Below, in pieces: positions 25,348 through 36,369 of a stretch of DNA of 50,773 nt (the first letter of the stretch is position 1; the number at the start of each line of letters is the position of its first letter). The position numbers were made by a program, and so were the translations under genes. Origin of the DNA: an uncultured Bacilli bacterium (GTDB lineage Bacteria > Bacillota_I > Bacilli_A > RF39 > UBA660); assembly GCA_947627525.1 (NCBI GenBank), contig CANQWJ010000001.1:1-50773 (forward strand), in the 5' to 3' direction. The notes under the pieces are model-generated. The model was not told the origin of the DNA and searched no databases. It saw only the letters and a list, made by a program, of their open reading frames with translations.

Positions 25348-25743
25348 ATGGATCAAAATAATAATCAAAATGTTCAAGCGATGCCAAATCAAAATGTTCA
25401 AATGGCGCCAAATCAAAACACACAAGTAAATCAATCTAATTTTAGTCAGCCAGTTGTTAATCAACCAGTTGTTAATTCCAAGCCAGCTTTTGTTCTTGAT
25501 GAAAAAATGTTAGATTTATTTACAAATGTTGGAATTAGTGGTGGCTTAGGTTTCTGTTGCTACTTTGTTATAATTTTAATTGAGAAACTTATAACAAAAA
25601 TTGCTGGTGGTCTACATAGTTATGATGCTCAATCAACTCTTTATGACATATATAATTTCATCAGTGAATACGTATTAACATTATTTCCTATCATAGTCAT
25701 TGGCTTATCACTTTTCCTTTTATTAAAAAATAAAAAGAAATAA
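25348..25743 (+). CDS. Small membrane protein with an Asn/Gln-rich N-terminus
   Basis: 131 residues. The first 45 are Asn/Gln/Val/Pro-rich with imperfect repeats of the PNQNVQ and QPVVN type, probably disordered and cytosolic. Two hydrophobic segments follow (about 60-83 and 108-126), separated by YDAQSTLYDIYNF, ending in KNKKK. The start at 25348 follows GGAGGT. It is one of only two complete genes on the plus strand in the window. Function unknown. Confidence 0.72.
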   Translation: MDQNNNQNVQAMPNQNVQMAPNQNTQVNQSNFSQPVVNQPVVNSKPAFVLDEKMLDLFTNVGISGGLGFCCYFVIILIEKLITKIAGGLHSYDAQSTLYDIYNFISEYVLTLFPIIVIGLSLFLLLKNKKK

Positions 25744-25750
25744 ATCAAGA

Positions 25751-25782
25751 AAAAGAATCCTTTACCTAAAAGGGTTCTTTTA
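25751..25782 (+). terminator. Terminator after the 25348 gene
   Basis: AAAAGAATCCTTT and AAAAGGGTTCTTTT form a stem with G-U pairs and a short loop, followed by TATTTTATT. Confidence 0.75.
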
Positions 25783-25792
25783 TTTTATTATA

Positions 25793-25868
25793 TGGTCTCC
25801 CCAACCGGACTCGAACCAGTATCTATCGCTTAGGAGGCGATTGCTCTATCCTGCTGAGCTATGAGGAG
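25793..25868 (-). tRNA. tRNA-Arg (anticodon CCU)
   Basis: 76-base cloverleaf on the minus strand. Acceptor CTCCTCA pairs with TGGGGAG, the anticodon stem is ATCGC/GCGAT with loop CTCCTAA (anticodon CCT), the T-arm is ACTGG/CCGGT around TTCGAGT, and CCA is encoded. It reads AGG. All stems pair. Confidence 0.95.
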
Positions 25869-25871
25869 ATA

Positions 25872-25898
25872 ACTACATTATAACAAAAATAATGTAGT
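25872..25898. repeat. Perfect 10-bp inverted repeat just upstream of tRNA-Arg
   Basis: ACTACATTAT and ATAATGTAGT around a 7-base loop, ending 4 bases from the mature tRNA 5' end. The distal arm contains TATAAT on the tRNA strand, so it may be part of the tRNA promoter or a processing hairpin. No T tract follows either arm. Confidence 0.5.
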
Positions 25899-25905
25899 AT
25901 AAAAA

Positions 25906-26195
25906 CTATTTTTCTAAATTATCATCAGCATGTTTAAGGTCTGCAAACATTGCTGTTTCTTTTCCAAAATTTATAGAAAAAGAAATTTATTTTACACGAC
26001 TATCTCTTTTGGCAAGTGCTTTATAACTTATAATAAATTATCACAACTATCATCGTCAATAAAAATAAATTCAATTTCTTACTCTAATTTTTCATCAAGT
26101 TCATCAACTACTTAATAATATAAAGGTTAGACCTCTTCCTCATTGTAACAAGAAATAACTAATGAAATTAATTCTTTATTTTTTCTTTTTAGCAT
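25906..26195 (-). pseudogene. Decayed N-terminus of a family 2 glycosyltransferase (bactoprenol glucosyltransferase type)
   Basis: One frame from ATG at 26195 reads KELISLVISCYNEEEV, stop, PLYY, stop, VVDELDEKLE, stop, EIEFIFIDDDSCDNLL, stop, VIK. After a frameshift the next frame gives LAKRDSRVK, stop, ISFSINFGKETAMFADL and ends at TAG (25906-25908). This is the first 95 or so residues of the GT2/DPM1-like fold: CYNEEEV, the IDDDS metal site and the SINFGKE segment. The original ATG overlaps the 3' end of the yfhO-like gene out of frame. Five in-frame stops and a frameshift mean it is dead, and the remaining two thirds of the gene are gone. Confidence 0.8.
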
Positions 26196-28938
26196 GTTTT
26201 ACATTCTCACGTTTTTCAAAACAAACTACAACTATGAAACTCATTAAACCAATTAAAGAAATTATCTTTCCCATTTTTAAGTATGGTGTATGATATTTTA
26301 ACTCAATAGTATGTCCTCCACCCGGTACATAAATCCCTAAAAAATACTTATTGACATTTAAAGGATTACTCTTTTTACCATCAATATAAATATCCCAACC
26401 TTCAACATAGGCCGTTGAGAATTGAATAAGACCATTTTTCTCTAAATCAACTGTTCCCTTGAGATATCCAGAATCTAAATCTTCTAATTCAAAATTAGAT
26501 TTATTTAAATTAGTAATATCTTCTTCATAATCATTAAATTTTACAAGTATAATGGAAATATCATCATAAGTATAAGTACCTATTTCAGATAATTCAACAG
26601 CTATTTGTCCATCTATCTCTTCATAGTTGTGCAAATTGACTAATATATTAGAATCTCCTGTCGTATATGGATCATATTGTAAATCACCAAACTGTTTAGA
26701 TGTATTAATTTTTTTATAGTTAACTTTAACAGTAAAGTTTTTAGGAGAAATAGGATTTCTTGCAAGAAGTGCACTATTCGAATTCAATTCCTTTTTAGGT
26801 TGTGGTTCATAATTAATATTTTTAATACTTAAATATAGTTCTCCTTCTAAATCTTTAGGTTTAATATCAATATATAAAATATTATCACCCTTATCTTTAG
26901 AAGTATTGGTAACTTCTATTTTCTTGTTATCATTAGAAAGAGAAAAATCCAAATACTTAATATTCTTATCTAATTCTTTTAAAATATTTTCATTTTTCTT
27001 TAAATAGTTAGTATTAACATCTTCTTTCTTTAAAGCAACACTCTTTAATAAACTTGATTCTTTTTCAATACTTTCTAACTCATTGTATTCATCTAAATCA
27101 ATATAACTATCATAATAAGTTGCGAAAGGAACACTATAATCATTTTTATAAACTAATGTATCTTTATCGTAATCTATTAAAGAATAACCATATGGAACTC
27201 TTATATCATTATTAAAAATATAATATTTATTTCCTAACAAAGTAGTAATTTTAGTACGATAATCAATTTCTAATAACTCGTGACTAGTCAAATAATTCAT
27301 ATTTGATAAGTCATATCCTAATTCACCTAATTTTCTAGGAATAATACTATAATAAAAACCAATTTGTTTAAAATCTAAATATAATCCTGAATTGTAAGTA
27401 GCACGGTCTTTCATTCTATCAATGCGATAAAAATCTTGATCACTCGTTTTTAATTTTTGAATTTTTTCAGCATATTTAGAACCGTGATAATTATTTGTTT
27501 CATTTATCTTAGCAGTTTCACCATACTCAACAAATTCTTTAAGATAACTATAATTATCATTAGAATAATATAAATATATTTGAGCACAAGTCGATATTAC
27601 TACTAATGAACAAATTCCTATTTTAAAAAGATTAATCTTTTCAAAAAAATGATACCTTTTAGAAAACATTTCTAAGAATTGTTTATTTAAAAAGATAAAA
27701 ATATAACTAATAAAAACAATAATTAAAAAATAGGTAACAGAATTAATTTCATTAACGAATAAATAGATTAAACTAAAATAAATTAAATTAAAACCAATAA
27801 TCCATTTTAAATCTTCTTTCTTTAAATCTTTATATTTATCCAAAACTGAGGTTGTTAAAAAAGAAAATATAAATAACAAGACAAAACTCCAGCGATTATT
27901 AGGATAAGAAAAACCTGAAAATATTACACCTACTTGCACAACTAATAACGGAATTAATAAAATTAAGAGAAAAATTAATATCTTTTTATTTTCTTTAAAA
28001 TTTTTAAAAGCAAGTGGTAATGTTAACATAGCTAAAGCATTTATACCTAAAACAACCCAATTACTAGAGGCAAAACTAGTAAAAGAATATAACAAGTTTG
28101 TATAATAATTAGAATTATAAATATATGTTATATCACTATTAGAACGCATCGAATTAATGAATTGATAAATAGTTGGAATAAGAACAACTGAAGATAGTGC
28201 TATACCAATTAGTGTATAAAGAAATACTTTAAAGAATTCCATCATTACTATTTTAAATCCATATTTATAATATTTACTTATTATTAAAATACTTCCATAA
28301 ATTAAAAGACATAAAGATAGCATATAAGCAAAATAGAAACTTGATAAGTAAGTAATAAAAATAATAATTATATAAAATATCTTTTTATTGTCATTAACAA
28401 TTTTTTCCATTCCTAGCATCAATAAAGGAAAAAGAATAAAAGCATTTATAAAATATGGATGTCGTACGGCAGCAAGAAGAATAAAGACACAAAAAGTATA
28501 CATAATTGAGCCAACGGCACTAGCAAAATTACTTTTATTTTTATATTTAGAATAAATTATAAAACTAATACCAACGAAGAACCATCTAAGAGGTACTAAA
28601 AAACTATATAAAAACTCCATTTTATTAGCTGGTAATAAAATACTCAAGTAAGAAAAGAAATCACCAATTATGTAATATGCCAAGTTACCAAACAAATCCA
28701 TTCCTAACCCAATATTCCAACTAAAAGTATTAAAATTACCTGTTTTAAAGAAAGTAATAATGGTATTACGGAAATAATTTAGAGTTACAAAATGTTGACT
28801 TAGTCCATCATGACTCCATAAAAAAGAACGATGTTGACGATAAAACAAAAAAGTAACTGCAAGAATGCAAAAAGCAAACATCGTCGTATATAAAAGGACA
28901 GCACGACCTATTTTTTCTTTTCCAAAAAATTTTTTCAT
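26176..28938 (-). CDS. YfhO family membrane protein
   Basis: 920 residues with about 12 hydrophobic segments in the first 450 residues and one at the C-terminus (about 890-910). SHDGLSQHFVTLNYFR and WNIGLGMDLFGNLAYY near the N-terminus are YfhO signatures. A large extracytoplasmic domain (about 460-880) ends with GWDIYIDGKKSNPL and PGGGHTIELKYHTP. YfhO proteins are GT-C-like enzymes that add sugars to cell-wall polymers or lipids, often from an undecaprenyl-sugar made by a GT2 partner. Here the neighbouring GT2 gene is a remnant. The start follows GGGAGG. Confidence 0.9.
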   Translation of the reverse strand: MKKFFGKEKIGRAVLLYTTMFAFCILAVTFLFYRQHRSFLWSHDGLSQHFVTLNYFRNTIITFFKTGNFNTFSWNIGLGMDLFGNLAYYIIGDFFSYLSILLPANKMEFLYSFLVPLRWFFVGISFIIYSKYKNKSNFASAVGSIMYTFCVFILLAAVRHPYFINAFILFPLLMLGMEKIVNDNKKIFYIIIIFITYLSSFYFAYMLSLCLLIYGSILIISKYYKYGFKIVMMEFFKVFLYTLIGIALSSVVLIPTIYQFINSMRSNSDITYIYNSNYYTNLLYSFTSFASSNWVVLGINALAMLTLPLAFKNFKENKKILIFLLILLIPLLVVQVGVIFSGFSYPNNRWSFVLLFIFSFLTTSVLDKYKDLKKEDLKWIIGFNLIYFSLIYLFVNEINSVTYFLIIVFISYIFIFLNKQFLEMFSKRYHFFEKINLFKIGICSLVVISTCAQIYLYYSNDNYSYLKEFVEYGETAKINETNNYHGSKYAEKIQKLKTSDQDFYRIDRMKDRATYNSGLYLDFKQIGFYYSIIPRKLGELGYDLSNMNYLTSHELLEIDYRTKITTLLGNKYYIFNNDIRVPYGYSLIDYDKDTLVYKNDYSVPFATYYDSYIDLDEYNELESIEKESSLLKSVALKKEDVNTNYLKKNENILKELDKNIKYLDFSLSNDNKKIEVTNTSKDKGDNILYIDIKPKDLEGELYLSIKNINYEPQPKKELNSNSALLARNPISPKNFTVKVNYKKINTSKQFGDLQYDPYTTGDSNILVNLHNYEEIDGQIAVELSEIGTYTYDDISIILVKFNDYEEDITNLNKSNFELEDLDSGYLKGTVDLEKNGLIQFSTAYVEGWDIYIDGKKSNPLNVNKYFLGIYVPGGGHTIELKYHTPYLKMGKIISLIGLMSFIVVVCFEKRENVKHAKKKK

Positions 28939-28961
28939 ACCTACACCTCCCTATTAAAAAG

Positions 28962-29417
28962 TTATTCTTTTTCAGTAAATTCAATTGATCCTAAAGAAAT
29001 GTCGTCACTATTAGTATCAGTAATTACTAAAACTATTTTATCTTCTCTAAATACTAAGCGCCCACTCAATTCTATTTGTCCATCTAAAGTCGTAATATCA
29101 AACTCCGCACTAGCACCTTCTAAAATGGCTGTTTGCTTTTCAAAAGAAACTATATCATTAATAGAATAATTAAATTCAACTTTTGAACTATCAATGCTAT
29201 TGATATCTAACTCTTCATTTATTTCTTCGCCATCTTTTAAAAGCCATTTACCACGATATTTACCATAGTTATATTCTTCTTTTGTTTCTTCTTTTTTGGG
29301 CTTATTATCCTCTTTTTTATTACCAAAGGTCAAAAAATAACCACCAACAGCTATAATGATAATAATGACAAAAAATACACCCCAATAAACGAACTTTTCT
29401 CCTTCTGTTTCTTCCAT
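28962..29417 (-). CDS. Membrane-anchored extracellular protein of unknown function
   Basis: 151 residues: short cytosolic start, one membrane segment (about 12-28, YWGVFFVIIIIIAVGGYF), a Lys/Glu linker, and a small exported beta-rich domain (about 50-150) with GKWLLKDG at its start. Its domain order resembles that of the 97-849 protein, but I see no clear sequence identity. The start follows GGGAGG. It lies between the YfhO-like gene and the VanY gene, so an envelope role is likely but not shown. Confidence 0.7.
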   Translation of the reverse strand: MEETEGEKFVYWGVFFVIIIIIAVGGYFLTFGNKKEDNKPKKEETKEEYNYGKYRGKWLLKDGEEINEELDINSIDSSKVEFNYSINDIVSFEKQTAILEGASAEFDITTLDGQIELSGRLVFREDKIVLVITDTNSDDISLGSIEFTEKE

Positions 29418-29429
29418 AGTAACCTCCCA

Positions 29430-29457
29430 ATAAATAATTGATCAATTGATTATTTAT
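29430..29457. repeat. Inverted repeat between VanY and the 28962 gene
   Basis: Perfect 9-bp arms ATAAATAAT and ATTATTTAT around a 10-base centre containing the palindrome TTGATCAA. There is no T tract; it may be an operator or a weak hairpin terminator. It overlaps the VanY stop. Confidence 0.4.
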
Positions 29458-30550
29458 CTAAAAACATTGCATAATACTCTTCATAAGATAAATTATGTTC
29501 ATATATATAAGTTGCAATTTCTACTCCAACATAACGGAAATGCCAAGACTCAGATGAAATACCAGTAATATTTACTTTACTTTCAGGATAGCGATGAATA
29601 AAACCATACTTGTAAGAATTATCTAAACACCAATCATACTCTTTAGAATCTTTAAAAATATTAGAATGTTTACTTTTTATATCTACTGATAAACCTGTAT
29701 GATGTTCCGAATATCCAGGACGAGTTACATACTTCTCATTATATTTAATACCATATAAATTTAAATAAGTATCCCAAGTCTTTTGTTGAGTATCCATATC
29801 ACGATAAGTTGAATTAGCCAAAATATCATATCCTTGACTTTTAGCATCACGACACATCGTCTCAAAGGCTTCCGCTGCTTCCTTACTCATATAATTAGGT
29901 TCCGCAATTGAGCATTCATCACTTATCTTAGTTAAATCAGGTACACTAAACTTATCACTAATTCCATGATACTTATTAACTAACATCGTCACTGAAAAAT
30001 CATCAGTCAAAGTAGTATCAGTATAATAATCTTTATCAAGACCAATATTGACATAGAGAATGGTCTTTTCATAATTACCATTAAAATATTTACGATAACG
30101 ATCAAAATTAGCTTCTTTAAAATACTTAACTGTTAAATATTTACTAATATCTTGAATATATTCTTGAAACAGTTTGGGATAAAAAGAATCACTAACTATA
30201 CTATTAATATTATTTATATCTTCAACATTATACTTTAATTCAAGTAGTTTATTAACATTTTGCAAAAAGTTAGGTCGATCTTGATAATTAATATTCATAT
30301 ATGATTCATAATTATCTATATTAAAATCTTTATCTTTAACTATCTTATTAAGTGTTTCACTATAGTCTCTAGCAATTACTTCGTCATAAAGATCTAATGA
30401 TACAATTTCAACGCTTGAAGAAAAACTATAATTGTGCCCTACTAGTTTAATTATACTACGAATAGGAAAGTATAAAGTCACTATCAAAATAACAGCAATC
30501 GCTGATAAAAGAATTCTAAATGGTAATTTAAGGCGCAACTTTTTCTTCAT
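29450..30550 (-). CDS. D-alanyl-D-alanine carboxypeptidase, VanY/M15B family
   Basis: 366 residues: N-terminal membrane anchor (about 10-30), an unassigned extracellular region (about 45-220), and a C-terminal M15 domain. Zinc and catalytic motifs are visible: STYRDMDTQQ, SEHHTGLSVDI (from 281, with H284 and D290 as ligands), and SWHFRYVG (335-342). These enzymes trim the terminal D-Ala of cell-wall peptides outside the cell. The start at 30550 follows GGGGGAG; six codons further upstream belong to that site. It lies 18 bases below the HD gene. Confidence 0.92.
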   Translation of the reverse strand: MKKKLRLKLPFRILLSAIAVILIVTLYFPIRSIIKLVGHNYSFSSSVEIVSLDLYDEVIARDYSETLNKIVKDKDFNIDNYESYMNINYQDRPNFLQNVNKLLELKYNVEDINNINSIVSDSFYPKLFQEYIQDISKYLTVKYFKEANFDRYRKYFNGNYEKTILYVNIGLDKDYYTDTTLTDDFSVTMLVNKYHGISDKFSVPDLTKISDECSIAEPNYMSKEAAEAFETMCRDAKSQGYDILANSTYRDMDTQQKTWDTYLNLYGIKYNEKYVTRPGYSEHHTGLSVDIKSKHSNIFKDSKEYDWCLDNSYKYGFIHRYPESKVNITGISSESWHFRYVGVEIATYIYEHNLSYEEYYAMFLDK

Positions 30551-30568
30551 AAAAACTCCCCCAATCAA

Positions 30569-31090
30569 CTATTTAAATGTACAATTAAATGCAAATATTA
30601 ATAGAAAATGAAAAGCTGCTTTCAACTCAGTATTTTTCGCATACATTGCTTCACGAATGGAAATATAATCATCGACAACATCAACTAAAACACTCTCTTT
30701 ATATTTAGGAACATGTATTCCAATTGGAAACATATGAGTTTTAATAATATTTTGTTCCTTATCTGATAGTTCAAAATATTTTAAAGAGTTATCAAGAGCA
30801 TAATCAGGATGATGGAAAAGAGTTTTAACTCTATTCTTTTTATCAATCGTATAATTATCTACTAAAAAGAAATCATGTAAAAGAGCAGCACGTGCCGTTT
30901 TACGTGCATCCCAATTAAACTTTTTAGATAATTTATAAGAACGATATGCGACATTAACAGAATGTTGTAAACGATTACTACTATGATGTCCATATTCTTT
31001 TAATTTAACAAATTCATCATTAGTTAGGATATCAGAGACAATATTAAAAAACTCTCGATCACTACTAGCATTAAAATCAACTGATTTCAT
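30569..31090 (-). CDS. HD domain protein, putative metal-dependent phosphohydrolase
   Basis: 173 residues. The HD signature is visible: H43 in LQHSVNVAY, the HD doublet 72-73 in LLHDFFLVD, a later H in IIKTHMFP, and D in LVDVVDDYIS. This gives the usual H...HD...D metal site. HD proteins of this size hydrolyse nucleotides or related phosphoesters in the cytosol; the substrate is unknown. The start follows GGAGGAG. It is in an operon with vanY. Confidence 0.85.
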   Translation of the reverse strand: MKSVDFNASSDREFFNIVSDILTNDEFVKLKEYGHHSSNRLQHSVNVAYRSYKLSKKFNWDARKTARAALLHDFFLVDNYTIDKKNRVKTLFHHPDYALDNSLKYFELSDKEQNIIKTHMFPIGIHVPKYKESVLVDVVDDYISIREAMYAKNTELKAAFHFLLIFAFNCTFK

Positions 31091-31173
31091 ATTTTCTCCT
31101 CCATTTATTTTTTCTTGCCTACTTTATAAGTTTAGCATATTTTATGAGTAGAATAAAGAAAAAGACAAAAAAA

Positions 31174-31189
31174 GAGAGCATTTGCTCTC
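31174..31189 (-). terminator. Terminator between comEC and the HD gene
   Basis: GAGAGCA and TGCTCTC stem with a 2-base loop and a seven-T run on the minus strand. Confidence 0.8.
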
Positions 31190-31201
31190 CAATCTATGTC
31201 A

Positions 31202-31221
31202 AACGCTAAATCATTAGCGTT
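31202..31221. repeat. Inverted repeat after comEC
   Basis: AACGCTAA and TTAGCGTT arms around TCAT, just after the comEC stop and before the terminator at 31174. There is no T tract; possibly an RNA-stabilising 3' hairpin. Confidence 0.45.
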
Positions 31222-31229
31222 AATATATA

Positions 31230-33237
<2,008 letters not shown>

Positions 33238-33245
<8 letters not shown>

Positions 33246-33957
33246 TAATATTTTCCTTAATACTAGCGTATAGACTATCCCCTATTCCTGTCACATTTAA
33301 TAAATCTTCTTTTTTCTTAAATGGTGTTTTAGTACGATATTCAATAATACTTTTAGCTTTACTCTCACCTATTCCTGATAAAGTCATCAATTCTTCGAGT
33401 GATGCCGTGTTGATATTGACAATGCTATTTGATTTTTTATCGTTACTACTATTATTTGAAGTTATACAAGCATCATTTTGGATATTACTATTTTCACAAA
33501 TCTCTTTCTTTTCTTCTTCTTTTTTTAAAGTTTCTAAAAATGCCGAAATTTCTTTTTTACTATAGACGACAATAACCATTCCATCTTCTATTTTTTTACT
33601 CAAATTTAAGACACTTGTATCGCCTTGATTAGTTATACCACCTGACGTTTTAATAGCGTCAACTATTCTCTTATCACAGTTAATAGAATAGACGCCTGGT
33701 TTCTTAACTTCTCCTTTGATATCAAAAAAACAATTGGTTACAGTTTTATCTTCCTTTTCTTTTTCTTCTTCAACACTACTTTCCTCCTTCTCACTAATGA
33801 CAACTTCTTCTTCATTTTTTTCTATAGTTTCTTCATCATTTTGCCAATCACTAAAAAAATAATAAATGATTCCTCCGATTGCTAGTCCAATGATAAGGAT
33901 TGCGACTAAAATTTTTTTCTTATTGAAATAGACAAATTCACCTAAACTATTTTCCAT
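33238..33957 (-). CDS. comEA: Competence protein ComEA, DNA-binding receptor
   Basis: 239 residues: membrane anchor (about 14-34), Glu/Lys-rich linker (35-75), SLBB domain (about 80-135, FFDIKGEVKKPGVY), another linker, and a helix-hairpin-helix DNA-binding domain (about 175-239, VNINTASLEELMTLSGIG and GIGDSLYASIKENITV). ComEA binds incoming double-stranded DNA outside the membrane and passes it to ComEC. The start follows AGGAGG, which lies within a 14-base palindrome (33961-33974). It overlaps comEC by 8 bases if comEC starts at CTG 33245. Confidence 0.95.
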
Positions 33958-33997
33958 AAAAAAACCTCCTTTAAAGGAGATTATTATTCATTGCTTA

Positions 33998-35152
33998 TTA
34001 TTTTCCTACCATTTGTTTTCTTTTTAATTGGGTTTCAACATTAATGCGTTGAACAAGCGCTAAAGAAATAAATAGACATAGCGTATAACTACCACCATAA
34101 CTCATAAATGGTAATGGTACACCGGTCATTGGTAAAAGGCCAAAGACACCACAAAGATTGATGATGATATGAATGAAGAAATAGAAAGCAACACCATAAC
34201 AAATTAAGGCATCACAATTATTTAGACTTTTACGACCAATAATTATTATTCTTGCTAATAAAACTATATATAAGAAAATGATAAAGATACCAAAAATCAA
34301 ACCTAATTCTTCAACGATGATACAAAATATGAAATCCGTATGCGCTTCTGGTAGATATAAATACTTTTGAATACTATTACCAAGACCTCGACCTGTTAGA
34401 CCACCATTATTGATGGCAATATAACCATTACATACCTGGTTTCCATCAGTGTAATAACTATCCTCACTACAAGGACTACTATCAATGACACTAGTAATAC
34501 GTGACATTTGACGATCAGATAAAAGACTTTTACCGCCAACTAAAAGAATAAGTCCTAAAATGACTACTAATCCCCCACCAATTGTAAAAATACTTCTTTT
34601 TATTTTCTTATCAACGGGTGATAAAAGAAATAAAACACCAATTATTAAAGCAAATAAAACAGCTGTTCCAAGATCGGGTTGTAAAGCAATCGCAACAAAC
34701 GCTAAAACGCAAATGAAAATGGGATATAAAGAGCCAACGTACGACTCAGTATGCTCTTTTTTCGCATTATAATAACGCGCAATCCAAATAATCGCGAAAA
34801 CCTTTAAAAACTCACTCGGTTGAAAGTTAAAACTACCGATCCTGAACCAACTTTGGGCATCATTACTCTCAATACCAAAAACGAATAACAATGGTAATGA
34901 TATCAATAATAAGTAAGTTACAAATGTTGCAAAACGACTAAATATTTTCGTCTTCGTCATCAAGGTCATACAAGCAAAAACTAAACCAATAAAAATAATG
35001 ACTACTTGACGAATTAAATAATGATAAGGACTCGTTTCATAGCGCATATAAGAAGATACGTTAGATGCTGAAAAAATCATAATTGATCCAATTGCACAAA
35101 GGATAATTGTGATTAAAAGTAACCATTTGTCCATATTTTTAAGTATCTTCAC
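33998..35152 (-). CDS. ftsW: SEDS-family peptidoglycan polymerase (FtsW/RodA/SpoVE)
   Basis: 384 residues with about ten membrane helices. FQPSEFLKVFAIIWIARYY, QPDLGTAVLF (catalytic Asp region), GLTGRGLGNSIQKYLYLPEAHTDFI and GVPLPFMSYGG are SEDS landmarks. The enzyme polymerises lipid II into glycan strands, with a class B PBP. The GLGNSIQKYLYLPEAHTDFIF motif favours FtsW over RodA, though an exact assignment needs comparison. It starts at GTG, preceded by GGGAGTG. It sits directly upstream of comEA. Confidence 0.92.
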   Translation of the reverse strand: MKILKNMDKWLLLITIILCAIGSIMIFSASNVSSYMRYETSPYHYLIRQVVIIFIGLVFACMTLMTKTKIFSRFATFVTYLLLISLPLLFVFGIESNDAQSWFRIGSFNFQPSEFLKVFAIIWIARYYNAKKEHTESYVGSLYPIFICVLAFVAIALQPDLGTAVLFALIIGVLFLLSPVDKKIKRSIFTIGGGLVVILGLILLVGGKSLLSDRQMSRITSVIDSSPCSEDSYYTDGNQVCNGYIAINNGGLTGRGLGNSIQKYLYLPEAHTDFIFCIIVEELGLIFGIFIIFLYIVLLARIIIIGRKSLNNCDALICYGVAFYFFIHIIINLCGVFGLLPMTGVPLPFMSYGGSYTLCLFISLALVQRINVETQLKRKQMVGK

Positions 35153-35229
35153 AAAATCACTCCCATATTGTTAAAACAATTATAACACGGAAGAATTTGG
35201 TTGTAAATTGCGGTAATAATTGCTTGACA

Positions 35230-35877
35230 CTATTTATGAAGATCTTCTTGTCTAATTAAAAAAAGATGTTTATGACGATAAAAGGCATAAAAAATATCTT
35301 GAATCTCTAAATTGTCCTGTTGTAAAACTTTTCTTATCCAAGTTTCATTACGATCAATTTGACGAAGAGTATCATAATCAATTTGCCCATCTAAAATAAC
35401 TGGTAAAGGATATTCACCAAACAATTTAGAATCCTTTTTAAAGACCGATAACTTTCCACTCGTCTCTAAAATGGCATAATCAACTTCTTCAATACTACGA
35501 ATGTGCTTTTCACGAAGTTGTGTCAATAAATCTTCCATGTTGTAGCGTTGTTTGACCATCTCTTTAAAATTAATTTTACCACGATTGATGATAACGGATG
35601 GATTACCATCAAATAAATTTCTAATCTTACTACTCTTTAGTGAGATAAAGCTCATTCCCATTTGAATGAATAGAAGTAAAAAAATAGGAAGAACTGATAA
35701 CATTAATGATTCCTCTCTTTGTTCAATCGAAACAGCCGCAAGTTCCGCAATTAAAATAGAAACAATTAAATCAACGATTCCTAGTTGACCAATCTCTCTC
35801 TTACCCATAAAACGATATATCATTGTAATAAATACATAAAAGAAAAAAGTTCTAAATAAAACCGTTACGTATTCCAT
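35230..35877 (-). CDS. DUF421 family membrane protein (YetF/YrbG-like)
   Basis: 215 residues: three N-terminal membrane segments (about 4-22, 31-52, 60-77), then the double DUF421 domain, with MGKREIGQLGIVDLIVSI, GNPSVIINRGKIN, MKRYNMEDLLTQLREK-like residues and the YPLPVILDGQID segment. Members are found in many Bacillota; YetF-type proteins are linked to spore membrane or stress functions but their activity is unknown. The start follows GAGATGA. It diverges from the plus-strand TIGR04086 gene. Confidence 0.88.
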   Translation of the reverse strand: MEYVTVLFRTFFFYVFITMIYRFMGKREIGQLGIVDLIVSILIAELAAVSIEQREESLMLSVLPIFLLLFIQMGMSFISLKSSKIRNLFDGNPSVIINRGKINFKEMVKQRYNMEDLLTQLREKHIRSIEEVDYAILETSGKLSVFKKDSKLFGEYPLPVILDGQIDYDTLRQIDRNETWIRKVLQQDNLEIQDIFYAFYRHKHLFLIRQEDLHK

Positions 35878-35951
35878 AAAATCATCTCAAATATATTATG
35901 GTTTTAGAATATCTTTTTTATACAAAACATAATATTAATTAGGTGAATGAA

Positions 35952-36308
35952 ATGACATATAAAAACTACTTAAAAAGTTTAGGATTTTTCTTAATAATCA
36001 TAATGGGACTAAGTCTTTTAAATACCATCCTCTATTATAATGATATCATTGGTGGTAAAGTATCCAGTCTTATAGAATTATTAACATTATTTGTAGCAAC
36101 TTTTACATCGGGATTTTACTTAGGTTTTAAAAGTAGTAATAAGGGTTATATCAACGGTCTCATTCTAGGAGGTATAATTATTGGTATTTCTCTATTACTT
36201 ACATTAATATTTAAAGAGAAACTAACTCTTGTATCACTATTTACCTATCTTTTAGTATTAGCTTTAGCAACTACTAGTAGTATTTTAGGTATAAATAGAA
36301 AAAAATAG
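35952..36308 (+). CDS. TIGR04086 family (YrzE-like) membrane protein
   Basis: 118 residues and four membrane segments (about 8-28, 38-58, 66-86, 92-112) with Gly-rich helices: GFYLGFKSSNKGYINGLILGG. This arrangement fits the TIGR04086 family of small Bacillota membrane proteins with unknown function. I place the start at ATG 35952, after AGGTGA; GTG at 35943 is the alternative. It is the second complete plus-strand gene in the window and shares a 74-base divergent region with the DUF421 gene. Confidence 0.8.
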   Translation: MTYKNYLKSLGFFLIIIMGLSLLNTILYYNDIIGGKVSSLIELLTLFVATFTSGFYLGFKSSNKGYINGLILGGIIIGISLLLTLIFKEKLTLVSLFTYLLVLALATTSSILGINRKK

Positions 36309-36324
36309 GAAAGCCCCTATTTTT
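36301..36324 (+). terminator. Terminator overlapping the stop of the TIGR04086 gene
   Basis: AAAAATAGG and CCTATTTTT stem with a 6-base loop, followed by TATTTTT. The TAG stop lies within the left arm. Confidence 0.75.
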
Positions 36325-36369
36325 TATTTTTCTAATTATTTAAATTATTTTTTAACTATCAGAATTTTA

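Noticed and set aside
25906..26195. Stop-codon reassignment to explain the internal stops in the glycosyltransferase frame
   Set aside because: The same TAA and TAG codons end normal genes across the window, and a frameshift is also needed, so decay is simpler.
33961..33974. 14-base palindrome CTCCTTTAAAGGAG over the comEA ribosome binding site as a regulatory switch
   Set aside because: AGGAGG paired with an upstream CTCC arises easily and the stem is short; it could also be a weak ftsW terminator, so I do not call a switch.
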